A stretch of 64,000 nt of DNA from a virus, in the IMG/VR virus record IMGVR_UViG_3300007504_000005, positions 23,173-87,172 of that record; one strand, written 5' to 3'. Below the pieces are notes generated by a model. That model was not told where the DNA came from and did no database searches. It saw only the letters and a list, made by a program, of their open reading frames with translations. Positions 58,784 through 64,000 of this stretch are shown in pieces (the first letter of the stretch is position 1; each line of letters opens with the position of its first letter). Both the position numbers and the translations under genes were made by a program.

Positions 58784-58953
58784 ACGCCATCCTTGGTGAG
58801 CCTCTCCCGGCAGCGGGGGCAGGTCACTCTCCGGTTGTTGGGGTTCTCGGTTGCTCTGTGTACCGAGACCATTTCCCCACACCAAGCTCTACGGACCCTT
58901 TTACCGGGAGGTCCTTGGATGTCCTGGTCTTGCGCCGCGTGGACGACGCTCAA
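58771..58953 (-). CDS. Small zinc-binding protein, 60 aa
   Basis: TTG start at 58953 overlaps the stop of the gene at 58950 (TTGA). An internal ATG (58872) with SD TGGGGAA is an alternative. The end 'RRVTCPRCRERLTKDGVYLP' has CxxC and, with the upstream Cys ('AWCGEMVSVHRA'), suggests a zinc site typical of short phage proteins. It overlaps the convergent 58400 gene by 13 bases. Confidence 0.5.
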   Translation of the reverse strand: MSVVHAAQDQDIQGPPGKRVRRAWCGEMVSVHRATENPNNRRVTCPRCRERLTKDGVYLP

Positions 58954-59651
58954 CGGGAGTGCTCCGCCCTCATCTTGTTGAGGCGGGCCATCTCTGCCGG
59001 GTTCTTCTTGAGCTGCTGCCAGCCCTTCTGCATGCCATCATGCCAGGCGCTGGCGTAGATCTCCCGCAGAGCCGCTCGTGCCTGCCGGGTCGTGTAGTAG
59101 GGCTGGTGGCGCTCGTAGTACTCCATGGGCTTGTGCGTCCCAGAGTCCAGAGCCATGGAGAGGCGATCCCACAGAGCCTGCACCTTGCCGGGAAGGCTCC
59201 ACTCCCAGTTCTGCCCTACGTCGGCGGAGATGCCCTCGAGGTAGCCGGGGAAGGCATCTTCATCGGCTCTGTCCTGGTACATCCCGCTCACGTCCATGTT
59301 GACGTAGAGGTCTGCGGCATAGGCAGGGTCCGGCTTGCCGACTTCCTTCCAGATGGTTTGGAGAAGCTTCTCCCAGAGTTTGGGGATGTCCGGCCCGCGC
59401 TTGGAGGGGCCCGTCCGAGGCGCTCGGGGAATCGCCCGGCCGGTGGCGCCGAGATCCTTCAGGGTGACGCTCTTCCCCCGGACAGGAGAACTCTGATTCA
59501 CCCAGGCGTCGGGGATGCTCTTGTCTCCCCGGAGATACATCCCCAGATCCATGCCGGGCTTGACGCCCATCCCACGGAGCCAGTTCGCGAAGGCGAGGCT
59601 CTCGATCCGGAAAGTCTTGCCCGACTCAGTGGTGAAGAGTTCTTTGCCCAT
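58950..59651 (-). CDS. Hypothetical protein, 233 aa
   Basis: ATG 59651 is preferred to ATG 59684 because GGAAGG lies 8 bases upstream. The N-terminus resembles a bulky helix pair ('RIESLAFANWLRGMGVKPGMDLGMYLRGD'), a basic linker follows, and the C-terminal half is rich in Trp/Tyr and charged helices ('PAYAADLYVNMDVSGMYQDRADEDAFPGYLEG', 'WHDGMQKGWQQLKKNPAEMARLNKM'). No domain recognised. Confidence 0.6.
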   Translation of the reverse strand: MGKELFTTESGKTFRIESLAFANWLRGMGVKPGMDLGMYLRGDKSIPDAWVNQSSPVRGKSVTLKDLGATGRAIPRAPRTGPSKRGPDIPKLWEKLLQTIWKEVGKPDPAYAADLYVNMDVSGMYQDRADEDAFPGYLEGISADVGQNWEWSLPGKVQALWDRLSMALDSGTHKPMEYYERHQPYYTTRQARAALREIYASAWHDGMQKGWQQLKKNPAEMARLNKMRAEHSR

Positions 59652-59682
59652 GTCCGACACCTTCCTTCGGGAGAGTCCTCCC

Positions 59683-59696
59683 ATATATCAGATACC
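59683..59696 (-). promoter_or_regulatory. GGTA-N6-ATAT element on the minus strand
   Basis: GGTA (59696-59693), six bases, ATAT (59686-59683), 45 bases before ATG 59651. It is a near match to the plus-strand GGTN-N6-CTAT set. A short GGGAG/CTCCC hairpin follows it. Confidence 0.35.
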
Positions 59697-59733
59697 GTCT
59701 CGGAGGGCGTTTGGGAAACCGGTAATCGAGGTC

Positions 59734-60327
59734 ATGGAACCCATCAAATACGACGCTCTCTCGACGACCAACGAGGCCCTGGATGCCCTCATCTCAGGCG
59801 CACGGGACAACTGCCCGGGCCTCCCCATCGGGAGGATATCGGTGTTCTCCGGAGAGGGAAGCACCCCAAGCGTCCTGGCTACGGTCTGCATTTTCAAGGC
59901 TCTGGCCGGAAGCCGGGAGGCTCTGGCGATTGACTTCGCGGAAGACTTCTCCCATGAAGCCATCGGGGGCCCTTATCAAGAGATGGTTTCGGTCCTGCAG
60001 ACTCGGTGCCCTGTCTTGGCTTCAAAGATGGCAGTTGTGGCCCCAAAGAGGTCCCTGTTGATCCTCAACCGGCCGGACCGAGCTCTCTACAACGAGGACT
60101 TCTCATGGGCTGGGTTCCTGAAGGATCTCCGGAAGGTCCTTCAGGAGCGGGAGTCTATTCTGCTGATTATCCTTCCACCTCTCTCGGAAATCGAGGTGGA
60201 TCGCACCTGGCGTTCCCCTTCCTCCCTCTGGGCCAACATCGAAGACCGGGAAGACGGTGTCTACGCAACCATCCGTAAATCCATGGTCTCCGACTCCATG
60301 GGCAGAACAGAGAGGATCCTTGCATGA
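59734..60327 (+). CDS. RecA-like protein with degenerate Walker A, copy 1
   Basis: A 197-residue protein that aligns with the RecA core: 'EALDALISGARDNCPGLPIGRISVFSGEGS' corresponds to the segment before and into Walker A, and 'EALAIDFAEDF' to the following strand. The P-loop position (residues ~40-50) reads GEGSTPSV, with no Gly-Lys-Thr, so ATP hydrolysis is unlikely. It lacks RecA's N-terminal polymerisation helix. CCGGTAAT precedes it by 15 bases. The end overlaps the next gene (ATGA). It may work as a mediator or paralogue with copy 2. Confidence 0.65.
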   Translation: MEPIKYDALSTTNEALDALISGARDNCPGLPIGRISVFSGEGSTPSVLATVCIFKALAGSREALAIDFAEDFSHEAIGGPYQEMVSVLQTRCPVLASKMAVVAPKRSLLILNRPDRALYNEDFSWAGFLKDLRKVLQERESILLIILPPLSEIEVDRTWRSPSSLWANIEDREDGVYATIRKSMVSDSMGRTERILA

Positions 60328-60920
60328 TCGTTCCCACAGGCTTCACTACGCTCGACCACCACGCCAAGGGGTTTCCCCGACCGGGGATCACTCAGATGTG
60401 GGCTCCTCTGGGAACCGGCTTCTCGGAAGTCGCGGTCCAGGTTCTCAAGACAGCCATCGACCACGGGCACCGGGTCCTGTTCCTCGACTACGTGATGGCT
60501 CTCTCCAGCGAGGCTCTCGCCAAGCATGGGCTTCGGTTCACGGATGATGCGCTCATCTACTGCTCCCCGGGAACCGTACTGGACACCGAAGCGTTCATCG
60601 AGCAGCACCTGTCCGACCCCGACGGACCGCGGATCGTCCTGATGTACCACCCGGACTACGTGGCACACACCCCTGGAACTCCCCAGTTCGCCCTCTGGAC
60701 CGATGCTCTCCCCCGAATCCAGGCTCGAGTCATGACGGCGAACGCCTGCGTGGTCGGATTCTTCTCGGAGCCTCGGTTCAACGACGAACCCCCCAACGGC
60801 ACCTGGCGACACCACGCGAGTATGCGGATCCGTTGGATGCCAGACCCCAGCACGGGCCTCTGGAAAGTCCACATGAGGAAGTCTCGGGACATCGTCCCCG
60901 AGAGGCCCTTCTCTATCTGA
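60324..60920 (+). CDS. RecA-like protein with degenerate Walker A, copy 2
   Basis: A 198-residue protein, same fold pattern: 'TGFTTLDHHAKGFPRPGITQMWAPLGTGFSEVAVQVLKTAIDHGHRVLFLDYVMALSSEALAKHGL', where the P-loop reads PLGTGFSE without lysine. 'IVLMYHPDYVAH' matches the Walker B strand and 'CVVGFFSEPRFN' the region before loop 2. 'WRHHASMRIRWMPDPSTGLWKVHMRKSRD' resembles RecA's 'ALKFYASVRLDI...VKNK'. Overlaps copy 1 by 4 bases, so the two probably act together. It is followed convergently by the exonuclease gene. Confidence 0.7.
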   Translation: MIVPTGFTTLDHHAKGFPRPGITQMWAPLGTGFSEVAVQVLKTAIDHGHRVLFLDYVMALSSEALAKHGLRFTDDALIYCSPGTVLDTEAFIEQHLSDPDGPRIVLMYHPDYVAHTPGTPQFALWTDALPRIQARVMTANACVVGFFSEPRFNDEPPNGTWRHHASMRIRWMPDPSTGLWKVHMRKSRDIVPERPFSI

Positions 60921-61878
60921 CCTGGGAGATTCTCTCCCAGGACTTGCCCTCGAGGAGACTCCACATCCGGAGTTGCTCCAGGGCATGGCGAAGAAGACCG
61001 ATGTCCCGAGCGCCCTTGTCTATCTCGACGGGGGCATCTGATACGGTCTTCGCGAGCTCCCAGGATACCCGTACCTGTTGGGCGTTCTCTCGGAGCTTCT
61101 TGGAGAGGCTTGGGGACCTCCACCGCTTGCCCTGGAACTCTCCCGTCAGTATCCCCGCCTCAGCGTCCTGGAGGAGCTGGGGGATGCTTCTGGGCGGTCC
61201 TGCGAGGAGCTTCTTCGCCCACCCAGGCCCACATCCAGGGCATCCTGGGATGTCATCCGCTCCGTCCCCCGCAAGGCCCAGAACCTCGGCGACTCTCTCC
61301 GGACCGACTCCCCAACGCTCGCGCACGGTGTCTGGGGTCCAGATCGCGTCGCTGTCCTTGGGACGGGCTGAGATGACGTGGACCTTGTCCGTGACACACT
61401 GGTGGAGATCCTTGTCCCCTGTGTAGAGCGCGACTCGGGAACCCTGGCTCCCGTAGCGCGCCGCGAGGGTAGCCATCGCGTCGTCCGCTTCGAATCCGGA
61501 GGCACGGGCCTGACTCCAGCCGAGGATTCCCAGGAGTCTCCGAAGGACTCTCTGCTGGGCGAACATGGAGTCCATCTGCGCCTGCTTCTCCGGGTCCGGG
61601 GGCACTCGGCGGCTGGCCTTGTATCCCTCATAGAGGGCCGTTCGGTGAGTGTAGCCTCCTTCCCAGCACACAGTGACTGAGCAGGGCCTGTCGGCGTACC
61701 TCTTCCAAACACGGCCGACGACCGAGAGGAACCCGTAGATCACTCCCGTGAAGATCTCTCGCCCCTCATCGTTGACGAACGAGAGTTCCGAGTGCGCATA
61801 GGCGGAGCGATGGACCAGGTGCTGGCCGTCGATCAGAATGTGCGCGTAGTCGTCGTTCTCTTCGAAGAAGAATGGCAT
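60913..61878 (-). CDS. 5'-3' exonuclease / flap endonuclease (PolA N-terminal or T4 RNase H type)
   Basis: A 321-residue protein. ATG 61878 is chosen because AGGTG lies 4 bases upstream. Conserved acidic and basic sites: 'ILIDGQHLVHRSAYA', 'YEGYKASRR', 'FEADDAMATLAARYG', 'VALYTGDKDLHQCV' and the helix-hairpin-helix region 'LAGDGADDIPGCPGCGPGWAKKLLAG'. It should remove RNA primers or flaps, or resect DNA during replication or recombination. It lies next to the RecA-like pair, which fits a recombination role. The first Asp of 'GDGADDIPG' is retained. Confidence 0.88.
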   Translation of the reverse strand: MPFFFEENDDYAHILIDGQHLVHRSAYAHSELSFVNDEGREIFTGVIYGFLSVVGRVWKRYADRPCSVTVCWEGGYTHRTALYEGYKASRRVPPDPEKQAQMDSMFAQQRVLRRLLGILGWSQARASGFEADDAMATLAARYGSQGSRVALYTGDKDLHQCVTDKVHVISARPKDSDAIWTPDTVRERWGVGPERVAEVLGLAGDGADDIPGCPGCGPGWAKKLLAGPPRSIPQLLQDAEAGILTGEFQGKRWRSPSLSKKLRENAQQVRVSWELAKTVSDAPVEIDKGARDIGLLRHALEQLRMWSLLEGKSWERISQVR

Positions 61879-61904
61879 GGTCACCTGGTGGCTGGCCACC
61901 GAAG

Positions 61905-62201
61905 TTACCGCCCTTCCACGTCGACGGGACGGGCCCAGTCCTGGAGGGTGCGCGCGGCCTCGCGGCGGGCGCGGCGGATAGCCCTCTCGACGGTGCTGGA
62001 GTTGACGGAGCTCAGGGAGAGCTCGACACCCTGGACGCCGAAGCGGATGGTGGTGGTGACGAGGTTGAGACTACCGGGGTTGATGGTGGTCGTGGCCTCG
62101 AAGCCATCCCAGAAGGCCCAGCCGGTGGCCGCGTCGTCGGAGACGTCGATGTTGGCGTGGGCGGGGAAGCAAGCGGCGAAGGCGGTGCGGTCGATAGTCA
62201 T
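61905..62201 (-). CDS. Small paralogue family member 1, 98 aa
   Basis: ATG 62201 follows GAGGAACCCC, identical over 15 bases to the start region of the gene at 57795. The C-terminal helix 'ERAIRRARREAARTLQDWARPVD' matches that of the 62262 gene ('ERARREAARILRERAKEID'). The preceding part has the shared plan of an aromatic strand ('WAFWDGFEATTTI') and two more strands. First of four tandem, related genes. Function unknown. Confidence 0.65.
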   Translation of the reverse strand: MTIDRTAFAACFPAHANIDVSDDAATGWAFWDGFEATTTINPGSLNLVTTTIRFGVQGVELSLSSVNSSTVERAIRRARREAARTLQDWARPVDVEGR

Positions 62202-62261
62202 GGGGTTCCTCGGGTCCTTTCCTCGATACTGTTACGTCGAGGCCGCCCCAGAGGAAACCCT

Positions 62262-62558
62262 CTACGGGTCGATTTCTTTGGCTCGCTCTCGGAGAATCCT
62301 CGCCGCCTCTCTTCGAGCCCGCTCGATGGTTTCTCGCGGAGAGTTCCCGGAGAACTCTGCGAGGTGGAGACCGTTGAACCACACCTCCACGCTGTATCGA
62401 GCCTTCTTGTCCGGACCGTAGTCTCGCACCTTGAGCCCGAAGTTGCCCCAGTAGGTCCCAGCTTCGGGGGGATTCCTGTAGGGGTCAGACCACAGGTGCT
62501 CGGGGTGGGGGGAGATCTCCTGGATCGCCTGGAGGACCTGGCTACACATGTAGCTCAT
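62262..62558 (-). CDS. Small paralogue family member 2, 98 aa
   Basis: ATG 62558 with SD AGGGG. The plan is 'GTYWGNFGLKVRDYGPDKKARYSVEVWFNG', then helix 'PRETIERARREAARILRERAKEID'. It is close to members 1 and 3 ('CWDNFSIYLRDHGPEKTLRYTAKVWFSG'). The stop of member 3 lies 7 bases upstream, so they are probably one operon. Confidence 0.7.
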   Translation of the reverse strand: MSYMCSQVLQAIQEISPHPEHLWSDPYRNPPEAGTYWGNFGLKVRDYGPDKKARYSVEVWFNGLHLAEFSGNSPRETIERARREAARILRERAKEIDP

Positions 62559-62565
62559 GAGGCCC

Positions 62566-62853
62566 CTACGGCTTGATGTTCCGGGAGAGGTCCTGGAGGT
62601 GGGTGTGGGCCAGATACCGAGCGTCCCGGACTGCCTGTTTGAGGGCGCACCGGGAGGCCTCTCCAATAGGCTTGCCGCTGAACCACACCTTCGCTGTGTA
62701 TCGGAGGGTTTTCTCAGGTCCGTGGTCCCTCAGATAGATGCTGAAGTTGTCCCAGCAGAGAACTGCTTCCGGGAAATCGGGAAGATGGTCTACTCGAGCC
62801 TGCACAAGTGGTGGGGCCAGACTGCGGAGGGTCTTGATGTCTTCGGGGGTCAT
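62566..62853 (-). CDS. Small paralogue family member 3, 95 aa
   Basis: ATG 62853 with SD GAGGAT. Shares with member 2 the strand pair 'WDNFSIYLRDHGPEKTLRYTAKVWFSGKPIGEAS' and a C-terminal helix ('LKQAVRDARYLAHTHLQDL'). It lacks the Arg-rich version of the helix seen in members 1 and 2. Confidence 0.7.
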   Translation of the reverse strand: MTPEDIKTLRSLAPPLVQARVDHLPDFPEAVLCWDNFSIYLRDHGPEKTLRYTAKVWFSGKPIGEASRCALKQAVRDARYLAHTHLQDLSRNIKP

Positions 62854-62860
62854 GATATCC

Positions 62861-63169
62861 TCAGGCGAGATCGATGATGTAGAGGTCTTCGGACATTTCC
62901 CGGAGCCGGGAACCGGCCTTCTGGCGGGCCTTCAGGATGGCGAGACGGAGGGTGACTTCCTGGACGTGTCCCAAGGGACACCCCGCATCGAGGCCGTCGA
63001 TGAAGATGCAGACCCCGTAGGGGAGGGGGAAGCGCGGTGACTTCTTCTCCGTCACCAGGGCCCTGAACACCCCCCACCTCACCTCGGCGTAGGGATGGTC
63101 CTCGGAGATCGTGACCTGGGCTCCTGGGGGGAAGCGGGGGGCCAGGTTCTCTACGGTGAGTTCGCTCAT
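62861..63169 (-). CDS. Small paralogue family member 4, 102 aa
   Basis: ATG 63169 with SD GGAGGAT. More distant member: 'AEVRWGVFRALVTEKKSPRFPLPYGVCIFIDGLDAG', then helix 'TLRLAILKARQKAGSRLREMSEDL'. The order of strands and helix is the same as in members 1-3. It overlaps the region of the previous gene's stop, consistent with coupling. Confidence 0.65.
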   Translation of the reverse strand: MSELTVENLAPRFPPGAQVTISEDHPYAEVRWGVFRALVTEKKSPRFPLPYGVCIFIDGLDAGCPLGHVQEVTLRLAILKARQKAGSRLREMSEDLYIIDLA

Positions 63170-63171
63170 GA

Positions 63172-63666
63172 CTACATATCCTCCAGCTTGGTGCCAACGA
63201 GGGCAATGGTGTCCCCACCGAGGGTCTGGCACAGAGGGCCTCCTGCGTGGGTGAGTGCGATTTCGGTCCTCTCGTCCCCATTGCGAACAACGAGGATGAC
63301 CGGGAGATCGTTCCGCTCGGACCAGTTCCGACGATCGTTCTCGGCGAGAATGCGGCCGATGCGCTCGTGGAGCTTGCGAAGAGAGAGGGTCCGGTCAAGG
63401 ACAGCACGACGGCAGGCCCCCACTTCCTGTAGACGGGCCTGCCGGACTGCTTCTTCTCGCTTGGCCCTCTGCGTGAGCTCATCTCGCCGAGCCTCTGCAC
63501 AGGGCTTGCAGGTACGACCCTTGCCGCCTCGAGCGGACACGACTTGGTGGCCGCCTCGTCCGAGGCTCTCTCGCCACTGTGCCGTGTACTTCCGGACCAC
63601 CCAGATCGGGGCTGTTTCGATTTCTCCCAAGTAGGGAGTGTTGCAGCGGGGGCAGCGACGAGACAT
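63172..63666 (-). CDS. Zinc-binding coiled-coil protein, 164 aa
   Basis: ATG 63666. The N-terminus 'SRRCPRCNTPYLGEIETAPIWVVRKYTAQW' and 'CKPCAEARRDELTQRAKREEAVRQARL' supply two CxxC pairs for a zinc site, followed by a charged coiled coil. The C-terminal ~50 residues form strands ('NDLPVILVVRNGDERTEIALTHAGG'). The first gene of the minus-strand operon containing the four paralogues. Function unknown. Confidence 0.65.
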   Translation of the reverse strand: MSRRCPRCNTPYLGEIETAPIWVVRKYTAQWRESLGRGGHQVVSARGGKGRTCKPCAEARRDELTQRAKREEAVRQARLQEVGACRRAVLDRTLSLRKLHERIGRILAENDRRNWSERNDLPVILVVRNGDERTEIALTHAGGPLCQTLGGDTIALVGTKLEDM

Positions 63667-63682
63667 AGGGTTCCAAATGCGA

Positions 63683-63718
63683 CTGGGTTCGGGGGAGTTA
63701 CGCCCACCCCGAACCCAG
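63683..63718 (-). promoter_or_regulatory. Perfect 12-bp hairpin between two minus-strand genes
   Basis: CTGGGTTCGGGG (63683-63694) and CCCCGAACCCAG (63707-63718) with a 12-base loop, in the leader of the 63666 gene. No U-run on either strand, so a regulatory or processing role is more likely than termination. Confidence 0.6.
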
Positions 63719-63741
63719 GGAAACCCAGCCAGGCCCTTGAA

Positions 63742-64000
63742 CTACCGGACGGCTCGGAACTGCGCTGCTGCCTGCGCGATGGCCTTGTTGTTCCGAGTGG
63801 ACGTGCTCTCCAAGGCTTCCACCAGATTGGGCAATCCGGCCGATGCCTGGATCTTCTCCGCGATGGTCGCTTCGAAGAGCCTCACGAATACCCTGTCCGT
63901 GCGTCGGATGTAGAGACCCCATTCCTGTCGATGGTTGGCAAAGTACAGACTCTTGCCGTTCTTCAGGGTGACATCAGCAGAGACCTCTGGGAATCTCCGG
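63742..64000 (-). CDS. Partial hypothetical protein, 5' end beyond the window
   Basis: The minus-strand frame is open from the right window edge to a TAG at 63742; 85 codons are visible. It reads '...FPEVSADVTLKNGKSLYFANHRQEWGLYIRRTDRVFVRLFEATIAEKIQ...QFRAVR'. This looks like a beta-rich domain followed by a helix. No family recognised. Confidence 0.6.
   Translation of the reverse strand, partial: RRFPEVSADVTLKNGKSLYFANHRQEWGLYIRRTDRVFVRLFEATIAEKIQASAGLPNLVEALESTSTRNNKAIAQAAAQFRAVR

Noticed and set aside
1-64000. tRNA genes, CRISPR arrays, integrase and attachment site
   Set aside because: No cloverleaf, regularly spaced repeat or integrase-like protein was seen by eye; a tRNAscan run would settle the tRNA question.

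Overview
The window is part of the genome of a large tailed phage with a contractile tail (myovirus type). It carries a sheath-like protein, terminase large subunit, portal, prohead protease, scaffold, an HK97-type capsid protein, and several very long tail-fibre or baseplate proteins. Base composition is GC-rich with G/C-biased third codon positions, which suggests a high-GC bacterial host; I cannot name the host. I see no integrase, tRNA, CRISPR array, rRNA or recognisable lysis gene. Both ends are cut inside genes.

Layout. Bases 2-4645 hold the end of a giant sheath-like gene, followed by a homing-endonuclease-like gene (4711-6630) and small genes including a C39-like peptidase. Bases 8.2-14 kb hold packaging genes (candidate small subunit, TerL, portal). 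Bases 14-19.7 kb hold a beta-helix protein and neck/tail-completion candidates. Bases 19.6-26.9 kb hold three large proteins that look virion-internal. One of them (22048-25017) fuses a 2H phosphoesterase, a complete type IB topoisomerase, a zinc ribbon, a pyrophosphatase-like domain and a C-terminal winged-helix-like region. Bases 27-33.6 kb are the head module (virion protein, zinc protein with an inserted GIY-YIG gene, protease, scaffold, decoration candidate, major capsid protein). Bases 33.7-53.3 kb hold fibres and baseplate proteins, interrupted by two short minus-strand genes. A third homing-endonuclease-like gene (53338-54483) separates this from a pyrC-pyrD pair for pyrimidine synthesis. 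From 56.6 kb the strands alternate: HAD protein, zinc-ribbon gene with a frameshift, helix-turn-helix protein, two tandem RecA-like proteins lacking Walker A lysine, a 5'-3' exonuclease, and four tandem small paralogues.

Control. Genes inside modules are translationally coupled (ATGA, GTGA or TGATG overlaps). Genes that begin after a gap often share a leader: a GGTN-N6-CTAT element about 40 bases before the start codon, overlapping the left arm of a hairpin that pairs with the Shine-Dalgarno (SD) sequence. I read this as a promoter-in-hairpin switch, comparable in logic to T4 late genes; this is inference. A second promoter class (TTTATAT or TATAAATA) precedes the most codon-biased structural genes (26970, 32079, 42777).
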